Position numbers and translations under genes: made by a program
Part shown: piece after piece, positions 39,856 through 49,500 of the stretch
Position numbering within the stretch: the stretch's first letter is position 1
How the letters are laid out: each line of letters starts with the position of its first letter
The notes under the pieces: generated by a model
Seen by the model: the letters and a program-made list of their open reading frames with translations, nothing else
Databases searched by the model: none
What the model was told of the DNA's origin: nothing
NCBI GenBank assembly: GCA_036583965.1
Contig: JAZBQD010000034.1
Location: forward strand, 7,948,540-8,012,539
Direction: 5' to 3'
Source: Prunella strophiata
Lineage: Eukaryota > Chordata > Aves > Passeriformes > Prunellidae
DNA: 64,000 nucleotides

Positions 39856-40747
39856 CAAGGGGGGGAGGGAGAGAAAAAGAACTTCACTCTTTCCTTAATA
39901 AGGATGTAGTAATATTAATTCTAACTCCAGCCAATTTTAGCTGACTGATTACAACTGCACCAGCAGAAGCTGAAAAGCTGATCAGAGTTCCCTCCCATGT
40001 TTGCCTTACCATTGCACCTAGGAGACCCCAGAGAAATCATGAAAAGGGAACATAAACAGTACAGTCATTTTCTTCTAAACCAATCTCTGATTTAAAAAAA
40101 ATAAAAATAAAAAAATAGAACAAAGTCTATTTCTTTAAATCATTAATAGAAGAATCCTGCCAGCTAGGGCAATGAGCTTTCCTAACTCTAATCCATCTTT
40201 ACTGCTGTGTTATTACCCCACTGTTTTCCTGTAATTGAAATGTGGCAGGTAGTTTACACACAAGAGGGAGTAATTGTATTGGAAATAACTGTTCATAACC
40301 AAATTTTAAAAGCTCATTTTTCCTAGCAACTTTTAATAAAGAAAGCCAGATAATAATGATATTTAGCATTTGTGCCATCCACAGCAGCATTTTGTCTCTC
40401 TAAATTGCCAACATTTCACTCAAGGTTGCTAAACCAGACCCCTTCAGCTATGAATGCAGCCTGAGGCAAAAAAAGGGGAAAAAACTCAACAACTGAAGTA
40501 ATTTGTTCCTGTTCAATTAAAATAATAAAATATGGCTGAACTTCATTCTACAGGGTGCAAACCTCATGTGGTTATGGAAGGAGAACCCAGAGGTGGCAGG
40601 GCTGTGGTCAGGGACCCCCAGGCTGAGCCAGGAGGGGAAGATCCCCCCCTGTCCCCCACAGAAGGTGGAAGGAGGGGGTCACTGCCTGCTCATTCCACAC
40701 TGCATCCCCTTGGAGGTGCACACACAGATGGCACAAGCAGCCTGCAA

Positions 40748-40905
40748 GCAGCACATGCAGTCACAGAATTATTTAGGTCAGAAAAGACCTCTAAGATCAT
40801 TTGGTCCAAACACTAACCCAGTACTGCCAAGTCCACCCTAAACCCTGTCCCAGCTGCACATCTGTAAACATCTCCAGGGCTGGTGCTCTCCCAGGCTGGA
40901 GGAAC
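40748..40905 (-). mobile_element. CR1 LINE fragment, 3' end
   Basis: The plus strand reads cacagaattatttaggtcag, then aaaagacctctaagatcatt, 'ggtccaaacactaaccca', 'actgccaagtccacc', and ends near 'catctccagggctggtgctc'. This is the reverse complement of a CR1 3' region, of a subfamily different from the copy at 21920. The element lies on the minus strand and is truncated at its 5' end. Confidence 0.9.
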
Positions 40906-41799
40906 ATGTTAAGTTTGGTTCAAATACCAAGTTGCAGAATATTTTATTTACAAAACTAATCTGAAGCCTTTACTTTGGATGATTCTTAGAAGACAGCTCT
41001 CCAGGAATTTCAAGCATTGCAGACTGAAAAATATTATTATTTTCTATTTATTACAGTTTAAAGTCTAGTAGAGCCTGCCAATATAAGACTACATATGCAA
41101 ACAGCTCCTGCCCCCAAAAAATACAATCCATAACAAGCAACAGGAGCTGTGGATAGAAACACTGGGGAAGAACAAAGGAAAAGCAAAGGGTCCTATATGG
41201 TTTGATGGGCAGACAAGTAGGTGGGTGTGTGACATTTAAATGCAGCCACAACAGGACACAGTCCTCATCTCTCCTGTTTAAAGCTCTGCCTGCTGCCTAA
41301 CAGGCTATAAAGGGGTACTAATGGGTAGTGCTTCAGACTCCTAACACCATTTAAAATACCAGGCATTGTGTGCTACCCTTGTGGAAAGAGGTCAGTGCAC
41401 TGTCATTGCCCATTAGCAGAGCTTTCTAGCTTTGGACTGCTTAAAAAAAGGATATTGGTTTACTGTGTTTATGTAAGCACATCCTTTCTTGTAATATTCA
41501 AAAACTAATACCACAGGAAGCTTTTTAAAAAATGCTTTAAGCTCACTAGTAATAGGTGAAATAGAGATCCCCAGCACATCATTGGTGTGCAGCATAAAAC
41601 ATCCATGTGCTAAATGCACAGTCACAGGCAATGCTGCTGCTGAAGAGCTGCATCACTGGCTGCTAATGCAGGTGGACCAGGAAGAGGAAGGTGGTTAAGA
41701 GCTCTCATTCCAGCTTTATAATTAACTTGGGACCTAAAAATCCATGTGGGGGCTGTGCCCACCTCAGCCAAGCTCTGGGCAGCTCAAGGTTGAGCCTGC
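40906..41799. other. SGCD intron DNA, no gene seen
   Basis: This is unique A+T-rich sequence between a CR1 fragment and the E-box minisatellite. No exon, RNA gene or repeat was recognised. Confidence 0.6.
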
Positions 41800-41954
41800 C
41801 ACAGCTGGAGGTTTAGACCAGCACAGCTGGAGGTTTAGACTGCCACAGCTGGACATTATGATCACCACAGCTGGAGGTTTAGACCAGCACAGCTGGAGGT
41901 TCAGACTGCCACAGCTGGACATTATGATCACCACAGCTGGAGGCCTGAGCCCAG
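41800..41954. repeat. 22-bp minisatellite with 66-bp higher-order unit
   Basis: Seven units begin cacagctgga at 41800, 41822, 41844, 41866, 41888, 41910 and 41932. The first six are exactly 22 bp and the last is 23 bp. Three unit types alternate (ending gtttagaccag, gtt(t/c)agactgc and cattatgatcac), so the first 66 bp and the next 66 bp differ at only one base, and the seventh unit is diverged. Every unit carries the E-box CAGCTG. Because 22 is not divisible by 3, the overlapping open frames on both strands have a repeated peptide only at the 66-bp level; they are by-products of the repeat. Confidence 0.95.
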
Positions 41955-42022
41955 CACAGCTGCAGTTTCCCCAGCTGGAGGTGAGCCCTCTGCCACATTG
42001 GTGTGACTGCAGGATGCAGCTG
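41802..42022. promoter_or_regulatory. array of ten CAGCTG E-boxes
   Basis: CAGCTG occurs at 41802, 41824, 41846, 41868, 41890, 41912, 41934, 41957, 41972 and 42017. The first seven are 22 bp apart, close to two helical turns, so they face the same side of the DNA. CAGCTG is the preferred core of myogenic bHLH factors (MyoD, myogenin) and also of other class I/II bHLH dimers. The array lies 3.4-3.8 kb downstream of the SGCD coding exon, in its intron. Regulatory function is inference from the motif and from the muscle role of the host gene. Confidence 0.45.
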
Positions 42023-45000
42023 TGGCTCTGTGGGACCTGCAGACTGAGTGGCTCAGTCACACTCACAGCCCACAGGCATTAACATCACTTCCCCAAGCCC
42101 AGTATGTGCAAACCACAGACTTAATACCAGCCTTGTCCAAGATCTGAATGAAGCAGGGCACTCTCTAGCTAAGTACCATCAGAAAGCTGAGTGCTGGGTG
42201 GTGGTTTCTACCTCAGTTAGGTTAGGCCACCTTCAGGGTACACTTGGGTTTCAACCAAATTGGTGGCTTTGGTCCAGATTCATCCTGTGGTTTGCCTTAA
42301 AAATCCAAGCAAGGTTTAGAGGCAGCAGCCTGCCCAGAGCATCCTGCAGCCCCAGAGCAGCTCAGCCCTGATGTGAGTGAACACAGCAAATGGACCTGGC
42401 CATGGGAACCAGCTGTGGGACAGGCAGGTGACATTTGAGATCCCCTCTAGGCCTGTTTTTCATACAGCCTGTGCTGGATAAAGGCATTTAAAACAAACAG
42501 AGTATCAAACTGTACATGAGAAATGAATGATTGTGCCAGAGGACAGAGCAGACAGTGACCAGCTGTCCCCACACAGGTGTGACACTGCTTTGACAGCCCT
42601 CTGTAAGAGGCAATAGCCACACATACATTTGTTTAAGCCTTGAACATTAAAATAGAAGTAAAACCTAGAATAATTTAGCAACGCTTGCTTGTTAAAAGCC
42701 ACTGATTGGAAGTTTATGGCTTGATTTCACAGGAGTTGTCTCCAGGAGCACAAGCCAGGAGGGCAGGCAGAAGGCAGAGAAAGGGAGGTCAGGGCTGGAC
42801 AAGAAGTGGAGTGGATGGATACTGCTACAGCAGGAGGTGCTTTTTTATCCTGAGATTGTCTTGCTTCATCTCCTTCCCCCTTCTCCACTCTCCACTCCCC
42901 ACTATCAGCATTTAAAACACCCCTGAGTTTTCCTGAGCAGGTTTGCTGTGCTCATTAAAATACTGTGAGCACTTATTGGCCATAATGAGCATCATTAAAT
43001 TCTGGTAAGCACCAGGACTGTTCTGTGGAGTTGAACAGACTCAGGTTCTGGAAGGAGAGCTCAGGGGTGGGAAGATGCTAGAAATATTACATTTTCCAGA
43101 AGAACAGAAACACAAACCTTCCTCTCTTTTCTGCTCTGCAAGCACTGGGGTAACTCAGACCTGTTAAGCAGCAACTATTGCTCACTGACTACTCAGATCA
43201 CTCCTCTGCCCCAGAAGGACTCTCAGCTCCTCTTATCAGAACAGGAGCAAATGAAAGATTTTTCCATATTTGCATCTGCTCATTTGATAATTTTCCTATG
43301 TTTGTTATTTAGAGATAAAAGTCTGCCTCTAAAAACTCACTTAGCCAAGTGGTTTTCTCAGCCTCAGGGAATGGTGCAGGAGGGATTGCAGAGCAGGATC
43401 CAAAGCAGCTGGCAAGGCTGCAGGAGCAGCAGGAGATCAGGAGATGAATGGGTGCATACTGGGGCAAGACTCACATTTCACATGCCCAGTTCTTGTATTT
43501 ATTTCCAACTGGCTGTGCCAGAAACACTCACCCTGACTAGTGTGGCCATGCCTACAACCATAAAGCTGCTCCCACTGCAGGACTCAGCAGCACCACCTGT
43601 GTTTTTATCACCAAACGCTGTTCATCATCCACTAGCATTAGTAGATATGAATTAACTAAGCCATACACAAATATACTTTACCCTGGAATAATCCCCAGTA
43701 ATCTGAGGGCAAGTAAGGCAACAGAATCAAATAAGAAATTGAAGATCAGTGCATGCCTCCAAAGCCAGTCTGTATGCTAATGGGGGGGACAGAGCTGCTG
43801 GAAATGGGAGGTTTCTGCATACATCCCTAGGATGTGGCACTTCAGCACCTGGCCTGCAAAACACAGTGCATCATGAGAGGGCAGTGATGGAGAAAGAGCA
43901 CAGATGTTCACCTGACTTCCCAAGCAATCTGCAGAGAGCTGACTGACCACCACCAATTAGCACAAATGCATGGGACTGAAGTTATGTTTTGAGAAAGAAA
44001 TAAAGCTGTATTCCTGAAAGTGATAACCTGAAATCCTTTTATTTTGTTCCCAGGTTGATACCCACAGCACTGCCTGCATGTTGAATGATCAACTCCTCCA
44101 CCACCTCAGAAATACTTATTTCTCAACTCCATTAATCTGAAGACCATAGTTCAGCATGAAATGGGTATCAAAACAGCATCCATTTCACAAGATTAAACAA
44201 CTGGTCTGGTTAAGCATTAATTGCTCCTTGGCCACTCTTTGCCTGCTCACAGGAGCTTTTTGTAGATTACTGCTGTATAATTGCTTGCTCCCTATGCACA
44301 CAGGCACTGCAATCTTCTGCACACCTTGACAGCAACCTGGTTAGAGAAAATGAACACTGCACATTCCCCTGACACAGCATTTTATCTGCTGGGTACAGGA
44401 AGCCAGAGGTTGTTTATTCAACTTCTCATGGCCCATTAATGACATAATGCTGGCCACAGCTGTTTGGGACTGCACAAGACCAAAGCAGAGAAAGAAATGC
44501 CAAAAAGACTTCAAACATGCTGCTCCTATCAGAGCCTGGCTGGGAAGGTCCTTGAAGGTTGTCTAGGGAAGTGTAGCTTTACAGCTCCCTTGGGAAGTAA
44601 AACCAGGATTAAAGCCTCAGACTTGGTTTCTCCTGAAGACTCAAACAATCTTAAAATGAATAATCTCATCTGAACAAGGTGGCAATGACTACTTTGAAGG
44701 AGAGATGACTGATAACTTCATTTTCACTCTGCCTGGTCAAATTATCTAATGAAAAACAAGGATCTGCCACAAATAAAGGCTCACAAGCCCTGGAAGTGGA
44801 AAGCTAACCCTGGCCAGGGAGTCTGTGCAGCAAGGGGGAGCTGCTCCAGGACTGATGGGCATCAAGCACAGCAATACAAGGATAAGGACATGCTCCACCT
44901 AAGTACCACAGTCAAGGAGATACCCTGTAAATTTTATTTTATTCCATGAAGCTTCCAGACCTACATCACCATGAATTTTCCCAAAGAAAAAAAACAAATC

Positions 45001-45396
45001 AAGATTCTTGTCCTCCTGGTCACAGAAAAAAGCAGAAAAAGTCTAAGAGAAAAGCTGAAACCCATTCCCCATCCAAGTTCAAAATAACCAATTTCACTAG
45101 TTTTAAAATACTTTCTAATTGAAAATTTGGGATGGGTGTTGTATATTGTCTATATAAATACATGTATATATACATAAACAGCAGATAAGAGGAACATGAT
45201 TTGCAGTGCTGAGCTGGTTCCTCAGCTTGGCAATATCCAGCAGAAAGAGAGGATCATTGTGTAAATTTGTTCCACTCCATAAGAGGACTGTCCATGGCAA
45301 TGAAACACCCCATTACTGAAGCTGTGTCTGAAGTCATGCTCAGAAGAAAGACCAGCACCCTCCCTCGTCTTCCCCAGACCTTCCAGGGTAACCCCT
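42023..45396. other. SGCD intron, proximal part
   Basis: This is the first 3.4 kb of intron downstream of the coding exon. No further exon was recognised; the next SGCD exon is not visible here or elsewhere in the window. Only ordinary unique sequence is seen, with a short A+T-rich 'tatataaataca' patch near 45150. Confidence 0.6.
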
Positions 45397-45402
45397 ACTT
45401 AC
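45397..45402 (-). other. SGCD: 5' splice site of the SGCD coding exon
   Basis: On the minus strand the exon ends ..ACAATT and is followed by GTAAGT, a perfect consensus donor. It lies between codons (phase 0), immediately after the NFTI codons. This is where the coding exon ends in other vertebrate SGCD genes, whose next exon starts with DGMGN. Confidence 0.93.
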
Positions 45403-45588
45403 AATTGTGAAGTTCATAACCTTCAGAATCCAGATGGTCATAGCAAGGTTCACCAGGATTAAAATCATTAGGAGCAGCACAAAGAAATAGAGGCACCTCT
45501 TCCTCCAGCCATAAATCCCCACTTTGTATACCTGGGGTCCTTCCGAGGTCTGCATGGTGCTCCGGTGCGGGTACTGTTCCTGAGGCAT
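45403..45588 (-). CDS. SGCD: delta-sarcoglycan, first coding exon (residues 1-62)
   Basis: Delta-sarcoglycan is a single-pass type II membrane glycoprotein of the sarcoglycan subcomplex, which with dystrophin links cytoskeleton to matrix in muscle. The exon encodes 62 whole codons starting [12 protein letters not shown]. Residues about 19-37 ([19 protein letters not shown]) are the conserved juxtamembrane segment of the delta/gamma family, with the basic WRKRC stop. Residues about 33-56 form the hydrophobic transmembrane helix, followed by the start of the extracellular part (KVMNFTI). The MPQEQY start and the VMNFTI end match delta rather than gamma sarcoglycan, which has VREQY and VMWFSP. 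The ATG lies directly after an acceptor AG. The frame stays open for 20 codons past the GTAAGT donor, but that part is intron. The full protein is about 290 residues. The next exon, expected to begin DGMGNLR, was not found in the window. If the upstream exon ends in ATG, a one-residue-longer start (MM) is possible, as in a known human isoform. Confidence 0.96.
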
Positions 45589-45611
45589 CTGAAATGATCA
45601 CAAAGAGACAA
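45589..45611 (-). other. SGCD: 3' splice site and pyrimidine tract of the SGCD coding exon
   Basis: Read on the minus strand, the bases before the ATG are TTGTCTCTTTGTGATCATTTCAG. This is a pyrimidine-rich tract ending in CAG directly against the ATG. The acceptor implies at least one upstream non-coding (or ATG-ending) exon at higher coordinates. Confidence 0.88.
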
Positions 45612-46139
45612 CCACGTGTGTTCAGGGCCAGGAGAAAGCCAGTGAGAAAAGCTGCTTCTGTCTGTGCCTCTTGGAGGGTTTGGGGTTTTTCAGAGTTTAC
45701 CAGCTGGGCAGCAGTTCTTTGGATACCTTGGTTATTTTTCCTTCTGCCTGGTGTGCAGGAACAGAGCGGGAGAGAATGGGATGAGTTAAATGTGTATGGA
45801 TGTACTGATAAATACACGTAAGCACACTGGCTAAAGGTATCCTATGGAAATCACTCTGGAGTGACTCTGCTCACTGCCCCAGGTTTTGCAAGGCAGGCAC
45901 TCCAGGGCCTCCAAGGATCCTGAGGGGAAAATTCTGCATGCGCTTGGTAAAAGCAGTTGAGTTCAGCAGTTTGTTTGGAAGATGCAATATGACTTCTCAG
46001 AGGTTTAGTTTAAAAAAAAAAATAAAATATCAACTCAAGTAAAATCATTCCTTACAGCCAAGAGACAAAAAAGGTAAAGGGGAAATGTTTGCCTTTTCTC
46101 TTCCTACACACCAATCTTGCCACATCCCTAATAATTACT
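45612..46139. other. intron DNA upstream of the SGCD coding exon
   Basis: This is unique sequence between the acceptor and the GGAA block. Chance frames of 75 and 140 codons cross this stretch and the exon in other frames or on the other strand. No second exon was recognised. Confidence 0.6.
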
Positions 46140-46539
46140 GGGAGGGAGGGAAAGGGAAAGAAAGGAGAGGAAGGAAGGAGAGGAAGAGGAGGAAGGAGAG
46201 GAGAGGAAGGAAGGAAGGAAGCGAAGGACAGGAAGGAAGGAAGGAAGGAAGGAAGGAAGGAGGAAGGAATTTCGAAAGGAAGGAAGGAAGGGAAGGAAGG
46301 AAGGAAGGAAGGAAGGAAGAAGGAAGAAGGAGGAAGGAAGGAAAGGAAGGAAGGAAGGACGGAAGGAAGGAAGGAAGGAAGAGGACAGGCAACAGGAAGG
46401 AAGGGGAGAGGAAGGAAGGAAGGAAGGAAGAGGAAGGAAGGAAGGAAGGAAGGAAGGAAGGAAGGAAGGAAGGAAGGAAGGAAGGAAGGAAGGAAGGAAG
46501 GAAGGAAGGAAGGAAGGAAGGAAGGAAGGAAGGAAGGAA
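46140..46539. repeat. GGAA/TTCC microsatellite block (about 400 bp)
   Basis: This is an almost pure purine strand, built of ggaa/aagg units with g-rich and a-rich variants. The last roughly 108 bp (46432-46539) are an uninterrupted run of about 27 tetranucleotide units. One short interruption (aatttcgaaagg) lies at about 46268 and another at about 46386. It produces long spurious frames of E/G/K/R on one strand and F/L/P/S on the other. On the sense strand of SGCD it is a polypyrimidine block that ends about 550 bases before the coding exon. Confidence 0.98.
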
Positions 46540-49500
46540 TTCATGTTCTCACCCTCCATTTTCAGGTTGAGGAAAGCCACTTTCTCAGGCTTCCCCAGGG
46601 ATCATTTCTTACATTTTCAGCTTATTTTGATGCACAGACTGAGGAGATCATCTCTAGTAACACAGAGTTTGCTGAATGTTTTGCATTTTAGACTCTAGAC
46701 AGATAAGAAGCCACCAAACACGTTCTTGCACTGTGGATTCAACACCACGAGTGTCTTCCTCAGGGTTGCTGGCACTGATGTTTGTATGCAGCAAATTACA
46801 AAATTTACATCCCAGGAGGGAACAGTGTGAGTTCCCCTGTGGGAGTGTGATGTGCTTGTCTGGAATGAGGCAGTTTCAGGAATGAGATGCTGCTGAGGGA
46901 GGGGAGCTGGGACACCAACAAACACACAGACTTGGAGCAAAGCAGATCTTTTTACACTGCCACAACCACACCAACCCTTACAAACTTGAACAACAATAAA
47001 TTACAGAGTTTCCTCTACCTGGGGGAAATTATAACTGCAACTACTGTACAGTCAAGGATTTTATTGCCTAATATTTTAACAGGGTATCCTGGAGAGCAAA
47101 TATTAAATGCAGCCTCTCCCTTGGAGAAAAATGAATAAATTGCATTGCTAACCCTCTCAAACCATGGAAAAGGTTTGACCAAGGAGAAACAATATGAAAT
47201 ACCCAGCTAAAAATAGCCCTTTATTGCAAAACTTGTTTATTCACTATATCTCTTTGCTGCTGTCACTGCTTTTTTTTCTTTACTTGCAGTTTCTAGGATG
47301 GAGAAAATAGCATATCCAGCTGGGGCAAAACTTTACAAACATCAGAAGAATTTATAGCAACAGAACACGACCACAAAGAGCAACTTGCATCCATACAGTA
47401 GCCTGGTTTTGAGAATTTCTCTAGTTCTGATAAAATATTTAACTCACAGCTGCCCTAACAGAGATAGAGCTACTAAAGTACTACAACATGTGTGATGAGC
47501 CAAGACTTAGCAATACAGTATAAATTCATTACAGGAAAATAACATGGCAATTGTAGATATCATGTTCTTTCTATACAAACTCTCACACAGCCACACTTAA
47601 GCAATATTTGGTTTCTAGCTAGTGTTCCCCCCAAAATGTAAATACTATCCAAAAATTGCTCATGTCTGTAGTTCTTCAGGGAGAGAAGACAGGATGATGG
47701 ACAGAGAGTGCTGAGGTGTATTAAACAAATGAGCAGAGTAAGAAAGTCTGAAAAGCTACCACCTATGGAACCAGCTATATCCACTATCAATAATCTGTAC
47801 TGTGTGGGAGGGAGAAGCATAATTTAAATTTTGGCAACTTTTCCTGACTCAAACATCAAAAAGAATTAAGGCAACAGGCAAAAAAGTACTGCTTTGAAAG
47901 AATATCCAGTGGCTGCACTTGCTGGTGACACCTCCCTCCTTCCAATTACTGAACTAAGAGGAAAGGCTGCTGCTGCTGCTTAATAGGATTTTTCATTTCT
48001 TCTACAGGGAAATATTAGGAACCACCACTTAATTCTGTAACAGTGGAGAAAAAATAACTGAAACAAATACAGAAACTGGAAAAGAAGCATGCCTTCCAAA
48101 GGTCAAACTTTAAAGTGAGAGGGCTTAAAGACAAACGTGCACAGCACTGGATCACTGAATGAACAATCCCACCTACAACAGAAAAAAATGCAGCAGCCAA
48201 ATCTTTTCAATTTAGCCACAGACAAACATGACTATGACTGCAAAGATATAGCCTGGAATGTGGGAATTTCACCAAGGAGTTCTTTGTTCTGCACAAAAAA
48301 AAGTAGTAAGTTTTTGCACAAAAGCTGTACACTGAGTCCTTATATACACTAACAATGCAAACAGGGCCTGAGACAATATCCAGTCCACTTAGAAAAGCTA
48401 TTCATCCTTTTGCTTTAGCATACCTTAGAGATATGGCCCATGACAAGAAAGATTTATTAGTTTTTTTAAGACCACTGGAAGAGCCCTGTCACCCTGCCTG
48501 CTGATCCACACTGGCTGCTCACAGAGTGCAAAGATGCTTCAGCACTTTCCTTCAGCAGAGCTAAACCAGGCTCAGCTGAAAGGCACCAGAAAGCAGAACT
48601 GGCTCTGAGCTTCCAAAATTCACACCAGACCTCACCAGTTAGAGCAAATCTTTGCTCCATGCCTCCCTCCCTCCTTCCACCAGGTCCTTCTTGGCAGCAA
48701 GTTCCTCACTCAGGGTGTGCAACCCACATCAACAATTCCTCAGGCAGAAAAGTGTTTTACATGCACAGGGTTGAATTAACACCTTTCCCACATAAACACT
48801 GGCACTGTAACACTCCTGGCCACGCTGCCTTTGTAGGCTCAGGGAGAGCCATGAGTAGGGTGAGGTGTTACATAAGGAATCAATAATGTTTCTCTGCCGT
48901 GGGGGTTTCTTTGATCAGCACTTGAAGGATGTCTGTTTAGTAACAGAACAATTTCAAGCTGCAAGAGGATGCAGTCTGGGAAAGCAGCTCCTGTCTTATG
49001 GGCCCTCTTGAAATTTGCTGCTGGAAATGTCCTGGAGCTCATGGAATCAGCTCATTGCAGCAGGAATGGCCCTGAGCCTTGTACAGCCAACACAGCATCT
49101 CCCCTCCCAGCCTGCCTGCCTGTAAGTGAGGTGTAACAGCCTCATCAGAAAAACCAGCAGCACCTGACCCCAGGCTGATCTGAAGCAGGTGATGGGAACA
49201 CGTTTCCAGAGATGAGAGAGGGGTTCAAATTCCCTCAGGTCTTGGACCTACATCTCCCACATCTGCCCTCTCTTTGTGTCCATATCACCAACATCCTCTT
49301 CTCTTTCTCTTTGTTTTCTGAAACAAAAACCTTTTCTTTTGGGCTGAAATGAGCGGGAAAAAAAAGCCCTGAAAACCTTCAGAGGTGCTCTCTGCCATAT
49401 CACTGGAAGGCATTGTACTTGTATTCACTAGCTGTAAATGCTCTGCAGATTCATCCTCTTTAATTTCTCTGTCTTTTAAGTGCACAGTATCCATCAGGTT

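Larger units (their letters stand above)
22741..40747. other. SGCD intron DNA
   Basis: No exon or RNA gene was recognised. Simple sequence lies at 22747-22761 (A), 25472-25487 (T), 31498-31549 (A), 33823-33831 (G9), 36120-36137 (A) and 39842-39855 ((TG)7). There is a 12-bp perfect palindrome at 30755-30787. G+C-richer pockets at about 28860-29440, 29620-30060 and 35690-36000 carry the longest chance frames. None shows a known domain, and all overlap opposite-strand frames. Confidence 0.55.

Noticed and set aside
41744..42082. Frames on both strands with repeated peptides
   Set aside because: They follow from the 66-bp higher-order unit of the minisatellite being divisible by three. Both strands are open, so it is not evidence of coding.
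45340..45402. The 20 codons that continue the SGCD frame past residue 62
   Set aside because: They follow a perfect GTAAGT donor exactly at the known exon boundary, so they are intron; a read-through truncated isoform would need transcript evidence.
1..45402. A second SGCD exon (start of the extracellular domain, DGMGNLR..)
   Set aside because: I looked for it on the minus strand downstream of the coding exon and did not see it. This intron is very long in other vertebrates, so absence from the window is expected; a translated alignment would settle it.
45395..45817. 140-codon minus-strand frame overlapping the SGCD exon
   Set aside because: It is in a different frame from the delta-sarcoglycan protein, runs through the splice acceptor and shows no similarity I recognise.
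46085..46691. Long open frames of up to 200 codons on both strands (E/G/K/R-rich and F/L/P/S-rich)
   Set aside because: They exist only because the GGAA/TTCC microsatellite has no stop codons in most frames; there is no domain, and several frames and strands are open at once.
49205..49225. ggggttcaaattccc, resembling a tRNA T-arm
   Set aside because: No matching acceptor, D-arm or anticodon stem can be placed in the 70 bases around it.
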